Assembly: GCF_034313845.1 (NCBI RefSeq)
Contig: NZ_JAVIWN010000003.1
Reading direction: 5' to 3' (one strand)
Length of the DNA: 64,000 bases
From: Actimicrobium sp034313845
GTDB taxonomy: Bacteria; Pseudomonadota; Gammaproteobacteria; Burkholderiales; Burkholderiaceae_D
Shown here: piece after piece, positions 17,932-27,600 of the stretch
Numbering within the stretch: position 1 is the first letter of the stretch
Layout: the number at the start of each line of letters is the position of its first letter
Position numbers and translations under genes: made by a program
Notes under the pieces: generated by a model
Database searches by the model: none
Told to the model about the DNA's origin: nothing
The model's input: only the letters and a program-made list of their open reading frames with translations

Positions 17932-18300
17932 GGAACGTTCCTTTCATTGAGTGGTGAGTGATTGATGGTACGCACTTCACGGCTGGAAAACGTCTGCCTA
18001 AATCTGTCGATGGGTTCGGTAAAGAGATTGTCGACCTGTTTTTTCGTGCGGTGTTAAAGCTGGTTGTTGATGCTTAATTCTTGTTGGTTTTGGGAGGTAA
18101 CAATTAACGTTATTTCCATTCCAGGCAGAGATAACGCGGTTAATATGCCTTTGCCATTCAATTTTGCCGGTGAACACTGCGGCATCTCCCAAGGGAACGA
18201 AAAGTCAATGTCGTGAACTAATCCACTTCTCATTGCACCCGTCGCTGCGGTTTGTCCTGCCGCCGTCAGCGCATCAATCACAGTTTTCCACGGGATATTC
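17932..18300. other. Divergent intergenic region between HPF-like gene and opgG
   Basis: A 369-bp AT-rich stretch that must contain the promoters of both flanking operons. A minus-strand reading frame of 82 codons (18054-18302) crosses it, starting over the opgG ATG, but has no ribosome-binding site or recognisable family, so I do not call it a gene. No RNA structure is evident. Confidence 0.5.
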
Positions 18301-19848
18301 ATGCATTCAACAACACGGCCGTCACACTCCGTTTTTTCTTTCTGGTCCATGCTTGCCTTGCTGCTGGCACTCTCGTCAGCGCTGGCAGGGTCCAGCGCGT
18401 ATGCCTTTGATTTTGCCGATGTGGCCCAGCGCGCCAAGGTGCTATCGCAGAGTAGCTATAAAAAACCGGCCACCAATTTGCCCAAGGCAGTCGATGACCT
18501 CAGCTACGACCAGTACCGCGACATCCGTTTCGACATGGACAAGTCGCTGTGGCGCAGCGCCAAGCTGCCTTTCGAGGTGGCTTTTTTTCATCAAGGCTTG
18601 TTTTACGATCATCCGGTGAAGATCAACGAAGTGATTCAGAAAAGAGTGCGCGAGATCAAATTCGATCCACGGTCCTTCAATTACGGTAAGAACCCGACTG
18701 ATCCGGCGCAGCTTGCCCAGCTCGGTTTTGCCGGGTTTCGCGTGCATACGGCGCTGAACTCAAAAAAATACAAGGACGAGGTCGTCGTGTTTCTGGGTGC
18801 CAGTTATTTCCGGGCGCTTGGCAAAGGGCAGGCGTACGGTGCGTCAGCGCGTGGTTTGGCGATTGATACGGCGCAAAATTCCGGTGAGGAGTTTCCGCAG
18901 TTTTCCGAATTCTGGCTAGTGCGTCCTCGGGGCAACGATAAGGAAATGACGATTTATGCACTACTGGATTCGCGTCGCGCGACCGGGGCCTATCGCTTCA
19001 CCATCAAGCCCGGTAACGATACGGAGGTCGATGTCAAGGCGCAGCTGTTCCTGCGCGAAAACGTGACGACACTCGGGATTGCGCCGCTGACCAGCATGTA
19101 CTTCTACGGTGAAAATCAGCGTGCGCCGGTCGAGGATTACCGTCCCGAAGTGCATGATTCGGACGGCGTATCGGTGCAGACCGGCAGCGACGAATGGATC
19201 TGGCGACCGCTGGTCAATCCGAAGCGTTTGCTGGTGACCTCGTTTGCGCTCGACAGTCCGAAGGGTTTCGGCATGATGCAGCGCGAGCGCAATTTTTCCA
19301 GCTTTCAGGACCTTGAAGCGCGCTACGAAAAACGGCCCAGCGTCTGGATAAAACCGACCGGAAAATGGGGCAAGGGCCGTATCGAATTGGTTCAGTTGCC
19401 CACTGCCGATGAAACCAACGATAACGCGGTGGCCTTCTGGGTGCCGGAACTGATGCCGAAACCGGGGCAGCCGTACAACGTCGAGTACACGATGCGCTGG
19501 GAAAAAGAGTCCGAAACGCAGCCGCCGAATGCCTGGGTGACGCAGACCCGGCGTGGTCACGGCTACGCCAAAAAAGTCGATGGCAGTATCGCGTTGATTG
19601 TCGATTTCGATGGCCCGGCTTTCAAGAAATTGCCGGCCGACACCAAGCTCGAAGGTGCCGTCACCATTGATGCCAACGGCAAATTGATGGAATCCAATAC
19701 GTACCGTAATGAAGTCACAGGTGGTTGGCGTATCGCCGTGCGGCTTGACCGCAACGACGACACCAAACCGGTCGAACTGACCGCCCATCTGCGCAACGGC
19801 AAAGAAGTCCTATCAGAAACCTGGAGCTACATATTGCCGCCCAACTGA
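18301..19848 (+). CDS. opgG: Glucan biosynthesis protein OpgG (MdoG)
   Basis: Periplasmic protein needed to make the branched, osmoregulated periplasmic glucans, probably adding beta-1,6 branches to the chain exported by OpgH. The 515 residues start with a signal peptide ending SAYA. They contain family blocks such as YRDIRFDMDKSLW, FEVAFFHQG, LTSMYFYGENQ and RPEVHDSDG. Immunoglobulin-like C-terminal segments follow. GGGATATTC upstream of the ATG is a weak ribosome-binding site. The end overlaps the probable true start of opgH, as expected for coupled genes. Confidence 0.94.
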   Translation: MHSTTRPSHSVFSFWSMLALLLALSSALAGSSAYAFDFADVAQRAKVLSQSSYKKPATNLPKAVDDLSYDQYRDIRFDMDKSLWRSAKLPFEVAFFHQGLFYDHPVKINEVIQKRVREIKFDPRSFNYGKNPTDPAQLAQLGFAGFRVHTALNSKKYKDEVVVFLGASYFRALGKGQAYGASARGLAIDTAQNSGEEFPQFSEFWLVRPRGNDKEMTIYALLDSRRATGAYRFTIKPGNDTEVDVKAQLFLRENVTTLGIAPLTSMYFYGENQRAPVEDYRPEVHDSDGVSVQTGSDEWIWRPLVNPKRLLVTSFALDSPKGFGMMQRERNFSSFQDLEARYEKRPSVWIKPTGKWGKGRIELVQLPTADETNDNAVAFWVPELMPKPGQPYNVEYTMRWEKESETQPPNAWVTQTRRGHGYAKKVDGSIALIVDFDGPAFKKLPADTKLEGAVTIDANGKLMESNTYRNEVTGGWRIAVRLDRNDDTKPVELTAHLRNGKEVLSETWSYILPPN

Positions 19849-19937
19849 ACCCTCTCCTGGCCCCGCTTGATGCGCAATGCACCGCCTATCTGGACCGGCT
19901 GCAGCTGACACCGTCACAACGGTGCGCGCTGGAAGCG

Positions 19938-22313
19938 GTGGCCGCTGCTGGCGATCCGCAATCAGCGATGCAGGCAATCCATGCCGAGCTGGCCGGTGAC
20001 CGTCATGCCGACTATCCGGCTTATGGATCAGCGTATTCATCGGTCGCTGCACGGCTGCACCTGGCGGGCGGGCCAGCGATCGGCACCGAGCGCCGCGTCG
20101 GAGGCAAGATCATGCCGACAACGCCTGCGCTCAAGCGGACCTCGATGGTTCCCCAGCCATGGGGCGAGCTCAATCCGCTGGTGCGCTGGTTTCATTCGAT
20201 GACCGGCCGGTACGATCGCGCCTCGCAGGAAGTTCGCCGCGGGCCAAGCTCGGCTGATGCGCCTGATCCGCGCAGTAACTGGCAGCGTGGCGGCAGCATA
20301 CGGCGCATTGTGTTGCTGTTGCTGATGATTAGCCAGGGCGGCATGGCCACCTATTTCATGAGTGAAGTATTGCCGTATCACGGTGCCAAGCCGATGGAAA
20401 TGGTGACACTGGCGTTGTTTGCCATTCTGTTCGGCTGGGTGTCGGTCGGGTTCTGGACAGCGATGGCGGGTTTTCTGGTGCTGCTGCGCCGGGGCGACCG
20501 CTACCTGATTTCATCAAGCGATGCGGGTAGCCCCGTCGAGGCTGCGGCGCGCACCGCCATCGTCATGCCAATCTGCAACGAAGATGTCGGCCGGGTCTTT
20601 GCCGGTTTGCGGGCGACAGTCGATTCGGTCAGGCGGAGCGATGCGCTGGCGCAATTTGACTTCTTTGTCCTGAGCGATAGCAGCGACCCCGATCTGTGCG
20701 TTGCCGAGCTGGCCGCCTGGCAGCAGCTTTGCCGCGATGTCGACGGCAGCGCGCAGATTTTTTACCGGCATCGCCAATTGCGCGTCAAGCGCAAGAGCGG
20801 CAATATCGATAACTTCTGCCGGCGCTGGGGTGCCAGCTACCGTTACATGATCGTGCTCGATGCCGACAGCGTAATGAGCGGGTCCTGTCTGACCTCGCTG
20901 GTACGACTGATGGAAGCCAATCCCGGTACCGGCATCATCCAGACCGCGCCGCGTGCCTCCGGCCGCGATACGCTGTACGCGCGTATCCAGCAATTTTCGA
21001 CGCGGATTTATGGTCCGCTGTTCACGGCTGGCCTGCATTACTGGCAGCTGGGCGAATCCCATTACTGGGGCCACAACGCGATCATCCGGCTTGCACCGTT
21101 CATGCGCCATTGCGCGCTGGCACCGCTGCCGGGAACCGGCGGCTTGTCCGGCGACATCCTGTCGCATGATTTTGTCGAAGCCGCGTTGATGCGACGCGCC
21201 GGCTGGGCGGTCTGGATTGCCTATGACCTGCCGGGCAGCTACGAAGAAATGCCGCCCAATCTGCTCGATGAACTCAAGCGTGACCGGCGCTGGTGCCATG
21301 GCAACCTGATGAACTTCCGCCTGTTCATGGCGCATGGCATGCATCCGGTCCATCGCACCGTGTTTGCCACCGGCGTGATGGCTTACCTGTCGGCACCGTT
21401 GTGGTTTCTGTTTCTGGCGTTGTCGACCGGCATGCTGGCGGCGCATACCTTGATGGTGCCCGAGTATTTCACGATGCCGCGCCAGTTGTTTCCGACCTGG
21501 CCCGAATGGCATCCCGAAAAAGCACTGGCCTTATTTACCGCGACGGCGACGCTCCTGTTTCTGCCCAAGCTGATGAGCGTGGCGCTTATTGCGCTGCAGG
21601 GCGCGAAGCGTTACGGCGGCACGCTGCGGCTGTTCCTTGGAATGCTGATCGAGCTGGTGTTCTCGGCCTTGCTGGCCCCGGTACGCATGCTGTTTCATAC
21701 GCGTTTTGTGACGGCGGCTTTTCTCGGCTGGGAAATGCACTGGAAATCGCCACCGCGTGGCGATACCGAAACCAGCTGGGCCGAAGCTGTCCGCAAGCAT
21801 GGCCTGCAGTCGCTGCTCGGTCTGGTCTGGGGCGCGGGCGTGTACTGGCTGGAGCCGGGCTTTCTGTGGTGGCTGATGCCGATCGTCGGCTCGCTGGCGT
21901 TGTCGATTCCGTTGTCGGTGCTGTCAAGCCGGGTATCGCTGGGACGGCGCTTGCGACGCCTCGGCCTGTTTGTGATTCCCGAAGAAATCAAACCGCCACC
22001 GGAGCTGCGCGCCACCACGGCTTACCTCGCCGCGACCGCGCCGGCACCGACCTTCGCCGATGCGGTCGTCGATCCGCAACTCAATGCGCTGGTGTGTGCC
22101 TGCGCGACTGCGCGTCCGGGCTTGCCTGCCGCCGCGCAAGCCAGTCATGCAGCGCTGGCCCTGACAGCGCTGGAGCAGGGTGCGGACGCGCTGACGCCGC
22201 AACAAACCCGGCTGCTGCTGCAGGATCCGCTGGTGCTGTCGCAGTTGCATCTGGACGTGTGGAGCGCACCGCACGCACATTCGCAATGGCGTGATTTGAT
22301 TGCTGCCGGTTAG
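19938..22313 (+). CDS. opgH: Glucans biosynthesis glucosyltransferase OpgH (MdoH)
   Basis: Inner membrane GT2 glucosyltransferase that polymerises UDP-glucose into beta-1,2-glucan and exports it. Family features are the AIVMPICNED nucleotide-binding start, KRKSGNIDNFCRRWG, the VLDADSVMSG DxD-type motif, the acceptor region GGLSGDILSHDFVEA and DRRWCHGN, plus about eight hydrophobic helices. The given start is the first conventional one (GTG). The frame is open upstream and encodes residues resembling the E. coli N-terminus, so the real start is probably an ATT at 19833 with GGAG 6 bases upstream. Confidence 0.93.
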   Translation: MAAAGDPQSAMQAIHAELAGDRHADYPAYGSAYSSVAARLHLAGGPAIGTERRVGGKIMPTTPALKRTSMVPQPWGELNPLVRWFHSMTGRYDRASQEVRRGPSSADAPDPRSNWQRGGSIRRIVLLLLMISQGGMATYFMSEVLPYHGAKPMEMVTLALFAILFGWVSVGFWTAMAGFLVLLRRGDRYLISSSDAGSPVEAAARTAIVMPICNEDVGRVFAGLRATVDSVRRSDALAQFDFFVLSDSSDPDLCVAELAAWQQLCRDVDGSAQIFYRHRQLRVKRKSGNIDNFCRRWGASYRYMIVLDADSVMSGSCLTSLVRLMEANPGTGIIQTAPRASGRDTLYARIQQFSTRIYGPLFTAGLHYWQLGESHYWGHNAIIRLAPFMRHCALAPLPGTGGLSGDILSHDFVEAALMRRAGWAVWIAYDLPGSYEEMPPNLLDELKRDRRWCHGNLMNFRLFMAHGMHPVHRTVFATGVMAYLSAPLWFLFLALSTGMLAAHTLMVPEYFTMPRQLFPTWPEWHPEKALALFTATATLLFLPKLMSVALIALQGAKRYGGTLRLFLGMLIELVFSALLAPVRMLFHTRFVTAAFLGWEMHWKSPPRGDTETSWAEAVRKHGLQSLLGLVWGAGVYWLEPGFLWWLMPIVGSLALSIPLSVLSSRVSLGRRLRRLGLFVIPEEIKPPPELRATTAYLAATAPAPTFADAVVDPQLNALVCACATARPGLPAAAQASHAALALTALEQGADALTPQQTRLLLQDPLVLSQLHLDVWSAPHAHSQWRDLIAAG

Positions 22314-22524
22314 CCTGCGGTCGCCTTGTCGAAGGCGATCGCGTCCAGTGGTTTCGACACAGTGTAAAGGGAGTAACGGGAATTGCCTTTAGGTAAATTC
22401 CTTAAAATACGTGAAAATCGGGGCGGTGGCATGATGGTTAATAAATTTCTTTTTGTTAACATAATCAGCAGAATGCATACCAGTATCCTGCTCATCCGCT
22501 TCCATCTTTTCACCGAGCCTCGCA

Positions 22525-23316
22525 ATGAATCACTTCCCTCGCAACACCCCTCTGTCCCGCCTGATCGGCCTGCTGCTAGTTGGCGCTAGCGCCAGTCACG
22601 CTTACGCCGCTTCCGAAGAAATCCAGGTCTACATGGACGAAATGAATGCTCCTGGTGCGTTTGGTCTGGATGTTCACAGCAATTACGTCGTCAAGGGCAA
22701 TCGCACGCCGGACTATCCGGGTGCCCAGGCTCCCGGCAAGGTGTTTCGCCTGACGCCGGAATTGTCGGTCGGTCTGACACCGACGCTGGACCTCGGCGCA
22801 TATTTGCTGACCTCGATCGGTCCGGGTGGCATGACCTCGGTGGATGGTGAAAAAATCCGTCTCAAGTTCATTGCGCCGAAATACGAGGGACAAGCATATT
22901 TCTGGGGAGCGAATCTGGAAGTCGGTCGGGTAGCACACCGCCTCGATCAAAACCCGTGGAATGGCCAGCTCAAGGGCATCATCGGTTACCGCACCACACG
23001 CTGGACGATGGCGGCCAATCCGAACATCGACTGGAAAATCGCGGGACCGGTTGCCGGGCCGGCGATGTTGGGTGTCGATTCCAAGCTGGCTTACAAGACC
23101 GATGCGGGTTACGAGGTGGGGGCGGAGAGTTACAACGGTTTTGGGCAGATCAAGCATCTTGGCCATCTGAACCAGCAGAGCCAGACGCTGTTTGGCGTCA
23201 TTGATACCGACATCCATGGCTGGGATGTCAATCTCGGTGTGGGTCGCGGGTTGACGCCGGCGAGTGACCGCTGGGTGCTCAAGGCAATCGTCAGCGTGCC
23301 GTTGAAGTCACTCTGA
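22525..23316 (+). CDS. Predicted outer membrane beta-barrel protein
   Basis: A 263-residue secreted protein with a signal peptide (ending SHAYAA). It has alternating hydrophobic strands with Gly/aromatic turns (VRLTPELSVGLTPTLDLGAYL, YFWGANLEVGRV, WDVNLGVGRGLT) ending in a short strand, VSVPLKSL. This is the look of a small outer membrane barrel found widely in Burkholderiales without an established role. It stands alone, preceded by an AT-rich upstream region and followed by a hairpin. I cannot assign a substrate. Confidence 0.75.
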   Translation: MNHFPRNTPLSRLIGLLLVGASASHAYAASEEIQVYMDEMNAPGAFGLDVHSNYVVKGNRTPDYPGAQAPGKVFRLTPELSVGLTPTLDLGAYLLTSIGPGGMTSVDGEKIRLKFIAPKYEGQAYFWGANLEVGRVAHRLDQNPWNGQLKGIIGYRTTRWTMAANPNIDWKIAGPVAGPAMLGVDSKLAYKTDAGYEVGAESYNGFGQIKHLGHLNQQSQTLFGVIDTDIHGWDVNLGVGRGLTPASDRWVLKAIVSVPLKSL

Positions 23317-23328
23317 TATTGCACCGAC

Positions 23329-23348
23329 CACGGCTCAAACGAGCCGTG
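23329..23348. terminator. Hairpin between convergent genes
   Basis: A perfect 8-bp stem CACGGCTC/GAGCCGTG with loop AAAC sits between the outer membrane protein gene and gabD, which converge here. No T-run follows in either direction, so it may be a weak or factor-assisted bidirectional terminator. Confidence 0.45.
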
Positions 23349-23377
23349 TCATTGATCTGGCAATGATCTGGAAAGAA

Positions 23378-24868
23378 TCAAATCCCGCCCATGCACAGGT
23401 ATTTGATCTCCAGATACTCATCCATCCCGTAACGCGAACCTTCGCGGCCGAGGCCCGATTGCTTGACGCCACCGAACGGTGCGACTTCATTGGAGATCAG
23501 TCCGGTGTTGATGCCGACCATGCCATATTCAAGCGCCTCGGCAACGCGCCAGACCCGCCCGATATCGCGTGAATAGAAATAGCTGGCCAGCCCGAAATCG
23601 GTATCGTTGGCGGCCGCGACGACTTCCTGCTCGCTCGAAAAACGCACGACTGCCGCGACCGGCCCGAAGGTCTCTTCGTGCATGATTTTCATGTCGGCCG
23701 TGACGTTCGACAGCACTGTCGGTTCGTAGAAGGTGCCGCCCAGTGCATGCACCTTGCCGCCGGTGACCAGCGTCGCACCCTTGGCCAGCGCATCGCGCAC
23801 ATGATCTTCGACCTTGGCGATGGCCTGGTCATCGATTAACGGACCCTGTACCACGCCTGCGGAGGAGCCATCTCCAACCTGGATTTTCGCTGCGCCAGCT
23901 GCCAGTTTTTCAACGAAGCGGTCATAGATCGATTCATGTGCATAGAAGCGGTTGGTGCAGACGCAGGTCTGGCCGGCATTGCGGTATTTCGACTGCAATG
24001 CCCCTTCGACGGCGGCATCAAGGTCGGCATCGTCGAACACGATGAACGGCGCATGGCCGCCCAGTTCAAGCGCCAGTTTCTTGACGGTCGGCGCCGATTG
24101 CTGCATCAGGATGCGGCCGACCGGGGTTGAGCCGGTGAACGACAGATGACGTACCAGCGGACTGGCGCACAGCACCTTGCCGACTTCGACCGAGTGGTCG
24201 GCATCCGCCGTGACGATGTTGATGACGCCAGCCGGCAAGCCGGCGCGATGCGCCAGTTCGGCCAGTGCCAGCGCCGACAGCGGAGTCTGCTCGGCCGGCT
24301 TGATGACGATGGTGCAGCCCGCAGCGACTGCTGGCGCGACCTTGCGGGTAATCATCGCGATCGGGAAATTCCACGGGGTGATCGAGGCGCATACGCCGAT
24401 CGGCTGCTTGAGCACGACCATGCGCTTGTCGCTCCAGGTCGAGGCCATCACGTCGCCGGAAACCCGCTTGGCTTCTTCGGCAAACCATTCGAGGAAACTG
24501 GCACCGTACATCACTTCACCTTTGGCTTCGGCCAGCGGCTTGCCTTGTTCGGCAGTCATGATGGCAGCGAGGTCGTCGGCATGGACCAGCATCAGGTCGA
24601 ACCACTTGCGCAGGATGGCTGCGCGTTCCTTGCCGGTCTTTTTTGACCAGGCGGGGAAGGCGGCAGCGGCGGCATCGATGGCTTGCTGTGCTTCGGCCGG
24701 ACCGAGGTTGGGCACGGTACCGAGCACCGCATCATCCACTGGATTAGTGACGGCAAAACTGCGGGTGCCGCTGATCCATTCGCCATTGAGATAAGCGTGC
24801 TGGCGCAGCAGGGTCGGGTCGTTGAGGGTCAGTGGCAGGGCAGGCTGTCTTGCGGCGTCTTGTGACAT
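23378..24868 (-). CDS. gabD: NAD(P)-dependent succinate-semialdehyde dehydrogenase
   Basis: Oxidises succinate semialdehyde to succinate, the last step of GABA degradation. The 496 residues show the aldehyde dehydrogenase hallmarks: the TPWNFPIAM and cofactor KPAEQTPLS segments, FTGSTPVG, the general-base Glu in LELGGHAPF, the catalytic Cys in NAGQTCVCTNRF, and the C-terminal APFGGVKQSGLGREGS. The start is the ATG with GGAG 8 bases upstream. No gabT or gab regulator is adjacent, so the substrate is inferred from similarity; glutarate semialdehyde is an alternative. Confidence 0.88.
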   Translation of the reverse strand: MSQDAARQPALPLTLNDPTLLRQHAYLNGEWISGTRSFAVTNPVDDAVLGTVPNLGPAEAQQAIDAAAAAFPAWSKKTGKERAAILRKWFDLMLVHADDLAAIMTAEQGKPLAEAKGEVMYGASFLEWFAEEAKRVSGDVMASTWSDKRMVVLKQPIGVCASITPWNFPIAMITRKVAPAVAAGCTIVIKPAEQTPLSALALAELAHRAGLPAGVINIVTADADHSVEVGKVLCASPLVRHLSFTGSTPVGRILMQQSAPTVKKLALELGGHAPFIVFDDADLDAAVEGALQSKYRNAGQTCVCTNRFYAHESIYDRFVEKLAAGAAKIQVGDGSSAGVVQGPLIDDQAIAKVEDHVRDALAKGATLVTGGKVHALGGTFYEPTVLSNVTADMKIMHEETFGPVAAVVRFSSEQEVVAAANDTDFGLASYFYSRDIGRVWRVAEALEYGMVGINTGLISNEVAPFGGVKQSGLGREGSRYGMDEYLEIKYLCMGGI

Positions 24869-25002
24869 GGATGGGCTCCGTTGAGTATTTTGTTGTGGCA
24901 TGAGGATAACCGAAAGCCTGTGCCATCGCGCTGATTAATCGTCGTCGGCCTGGCGGGTGGCGCGTCGGGTAAAATCGGTTTATTCCAATTTGTTGAGATC
25001 CC

Positions 25003-26397
25003 ATGCACATCCATATTCTCGGCATCTGCGGCACCTTCATGGGTGGCCTGGCAGTCCTGGCGCGACAAGCCGGCCATCGCGTGACGGGTTGCGATACCAA
25101 CGTCTATCCGCCAATGAGCACCCAATTGCAAGAGCAGGGTATCGAACTGATTGAAGGATTTGATCCGGAACAGATCTCGCTGGAACCCGACCTGTTTGTC
25201 ATCGGCAATGTCGTCAGTCGCGGCAACGCGCTGATGGAAGCCATCCTCGATCGCGGCCTGCCGTACACCTCTGGCCCGCAATGGATCGGCGAACATATTC
25301 TGAAGGACCGCTGGGTGCTGGCGGTGGCCGGCACGCACGGCAAGACCACCACTGCATCCATGCTGGCCTGGATTCTGGAAGACGCTGGCTACGAGCCGGG
25401 ATTCCTGATCGGCGGCGTGCCGCTGAACTTCGGTATTTCGGCACGCCTGGCCGGTGACGGTGGCGACTCGGCGTTCTTCGTCATCGAAGCCGATGAATAC
25501 GACACCGCATTTTTCGACAAGCGCAGCAAGTTTGTTCATTACCGCGCCCGCACCGTCGTACTCAACAATCTCGAATACGATCATGCCGATATCTTCCCTG
25601 ATCTTGGTGCCATCGAAACCCAGTTCCATCACCTCGTGCGCACCGTGCCGCGCATCGGTCGCCTGCTGGTGAACCAGCGCGAAGCGGCGCTGCACACGGT
25701 GATCGAGCGTGGCTGCTGGAGCGAGATCGAATGGTTCGGCGGCAGTGTCGATAGCGCGACGGGCTGGCAGATCGAGGAGCACGGCGACGGCAGCTTCACG
25801 GTCATCTTCAATGGCCAGCCGCAAGGCACTGTGCACTGGATGCTCAATGGCGAACACAACCGCATGAATGCGCTGGCAGCGATTGCGGCGGCGCGCCATG
25901 TCGGCGTGCCGATTGCGCAGGCAATTGCTTCGCTGGGAGCGTTCCAGAACGTGCGCCGGCGCATGGAGTTGCGCGGCGAAGTCAATGCGATCCGGGTCTT
26001 CGATGACTTCGCCCATCACCCGACGGCGATCACGACCACGGTGGCTGGCTTGCGGCAGGCCGTCGGTGCGGCGCGCATCCTTGCCGTACTGGAGCCACGC
26101 TCGAACACGATGAAGCTCGGCACCATGAAAAGTGCGCTGCCCGGCAGTCTGTCCGAAGCCGATCTGGTGTTCGGCTACGGTGCCAAAGGTGACGGCAAGA
26201 ACGCGCTCGGCTGGAATCTGGCCGAGGCCCTCGCACCGCTGGGCCAGAAGGCGCAGGCGTTCGACGACTTGCCCGAACTGGTCGCGGCGATCGTCGCGGC
26301 GGCGCGTCCCGGTGACCAGATTCTGGTGATGAGTAACGGCGGTTTCGGTGGTATCCACCAGAAAATCCTGGATGCGCTGGCGCTGGTGCCGCGATGA
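25003..26397 (+). CDS. mpl: UDP-MurNAc:L-Ala-gamma-D-Glu-meso-DAP ligase Mpl
   Basis: Murein recycling ligase that joins the recovered tripeptide to UDP-MurNAc, bypassing MurC-E. The 464-residue Mur-ligase protein has the N-terminal Rossmann motif HILGICGTFMGG. The ATP P-loop is GTHGKTTTASML, and EADEYDTAFFDKRSKF, NLEYDHADIF and the C-terminal domain DDFAHHPTAI follow. The start ATG is preceded by GAGA. It heads a plus-strand run with a YqiA-like esterase and ubiC, each joined by overlapping stop and start codons. Confidence 0.95.
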   Translation: MHIHILGICGTFMGGLAVLARQAGHRVTGCDTNVYPPMSTQLQEQGIELIEGFDPEQISLEPDLFVIGNVVSRGNALMEAILDRGLPYTSGPQWIGEHILKDRWVLAVAGTHGKTTTASMLAWILEDAGYEPGFLIGGVPLNFGISARLAGDGGDSAFFVIEADEYDTAFFDKRSKFVHYRARTVVLNNLEYDHADIFPDLGAIETQFHHLVRTVPRIGRLLVNQREAALHTVIERGCWSEIEWFGGSVDSATGWQIEEHGDGSFTVIFNGQPQGTVHWMLNGEHNRMNALAAIAAARHVGVPIAQAIASLGAFQNVRRRMELRGEVNAIRVFDDFAHHPTAITTTVAGLRQAVGAARILAVLEPRSNTMKLGTMKSALPGSLSEADLVFGYGAKGDGKNALGWNLAEALAPLGQKAQAFDDLPELVAAIVAAARPGDQILVMSNGGFGGIHQKILDALALVPR

Positions 26398-26975
26398 TTC
26401 TGTACCTGCACGGATTTCGCTCGTCGCCGCAGTCATTCAAGGCACGCGTGATGGCGCAGCGCCTGCAAGCGCTCGGTCGCTCCGCCGAGTTCATTTGTCC
26501 GCAATTGCCGGCCTCGCCGCGCGCAGCGATCAACCTCGCGCAGCAACTTGTCGCCGGGATGGACCCGGCTACATTGAGCGTGATCGGCTCGTCGCTCGGC
26601 GGATTCTATGCGACCAAGCTGGCCGAACAGCTGGGTTGCCGCGCTGTCCTGCTCAACCCTGCAGTTACGCCGTTGCACGATCTTGGCAAGTACATCGGCA
26701 GCACGACCCAGTTCCATTCGGATGAACCGTTCGAGTTCAAGCCCGAGTACATCGACGAGCTCGAGGCCATTGGCGTCGCGCAGATCACGCAGCCCTCGCG
26801 CTACCTGTTGCTGGCGGCGACCGGCGATGAGGTGCTCGACTGGCACCAGATGGTGGCCCACTATCCGGGTGCCATGCAGCATGTGATCGAGGGCAGCGAC
26901 CATGGCATCAGCGAGTTTGCCGATTATGTCGATGCAGTACTGGCTTTTTGCGACCGTCGTCCAGGATCGGCGTGA
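26394..26975 (+). CDS. YqiA/YcfP family alpha/beta-fold esterase
   Basis: A 193-residue compact alpha/beta hydrolase. It starts with the family strand MILYLHGFRSSP and has the nucleophile Ser in IGSSLGGFYA, the acid in ATGDEVLDW and the His in EGSDHGISEF. E. coli YqiA cleaves short-chain acyl esters; the natural substrate is unknown. The start overlaps the mpl stop (ATGA) and the stop overlaps the ubiC GTG, so it is translated from the mpl transcript. Confidence 0.88.
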   Translation: MILYLHGFRSSPQSFKARVMAQRLQALGRSAEFICPQLPASPRAAINLAQQLVAGMDPATLSVIGSSLGGFYATKLAEQLGCRAVLLNPAVTPLHDLGKYIGSTTQFHSDEPFEFKPEYIDELEAIGVAQITQPSRYLLLAATGDEVLDWHQMVAHYPGAMQHVIEGSDHGISEFADYVDAVLAFCDRRPGSA

Positions 26976-27541
26976 CTGCGGTCGCGCTGGCCCAGTGGTC
27001 GACGCATGTCAATGCACTCGACCCGACACCGCAACAGCGCACGTGGCTGACCGAGTCCGGTTCGCTGACGGCGCAGCTGATCGCGCACAGCCGGTATTTT
27101 CGGGTGCGCCGGATCCGGCAGGCGCGCGGACTGGTGGCGCTCGACGAGCAGCGCATCCTGCAATTGCCGCGCCGGGTACTGGTGCAGCAGCGCAATGTGG
27201 TGCTCGAATGCGATGGCCAGCCGGTGGTATTTGCGCATACCAGCGTGCCGCTGACGGCGACGGCAAGCGACTGGCCACTGTTCGGCAGTCTGGGCGAACG
27301 CTCGCTTGGCAGCACGCTGTTTGGCGATCCGCTGGTGCAGCGCGGCGCGCTGGAATTTGCCCGCTTGTCGTCACGTCATCCGCTGATGCGCCGGCTGGTG
27401 GCGACGCTCGGTGCGCAACCGGACTTGCTGGCGCGGCGTTGTCTGTACCGGCGCCGGCACGGCATCCTGCTGGTCTGCGAAATTTTCTTGCCGGCGATTG
27501 TTGGGCTGGTGCCGGTCGGCGATGGCACAATAACGGTTTAG
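26972..27541 (+). CDS. ubiC: Chorismate pyruvate-lyase UbiC
   Basis: Converts chorismate to 4-hydroxybenzoate and pyruvate, the first committed step of ubiquinone synthesis. The 189-residue protein shows the family pattern: WLTESGSLTAQL, ARGLVALDEQ, the central RRVLVQQRNVVLECDG and the C-terminal ARRCLYRRRHGILLVCEIFLP with the conserved Glu. The GTG start overlaps the esterase stop (GTGA) and follows AGGA at 5-6 bases. ubiA is not beside it. Confidence 0.88.
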   Translation: MTAVALAQWSTHVNALDPTPQQRTWLTESGSLTAQLIAHSRYFRVRRIRQARGLVALDEQRILQLPRRVLVQQRNVVLECDGQPVVFAHTSVPLTATASDWPLFGSLGERSLGSTLFGDPLVQRGALEFARLSSRHPLMRRLVATLGAQPDLLARRCLYRRRHGILLVCEIFLPAIVGLVPVGDGTITV

Positions 27542-27600
27542 CCGATTTCGGCCCGCGCCAGATCGCGCAGACATTCCCGCTTCTCTACGCAAAGTGATTA

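Noticed and set aside
18054..18302. 82-codon minus-strand ORF in the HPF-opgG gap
   Set aside because: No ribosome-binding site, its start lies on the opgG ATG, and no family resemblance. Kept only as a note on the intergenic region.
22318..22340. Terminator hairpin TCGCCTT/GAAGGCGA after opgH
   Set aside because: The loop is very small, no T-run follows, and the evidence is too weak to list as a terminator.
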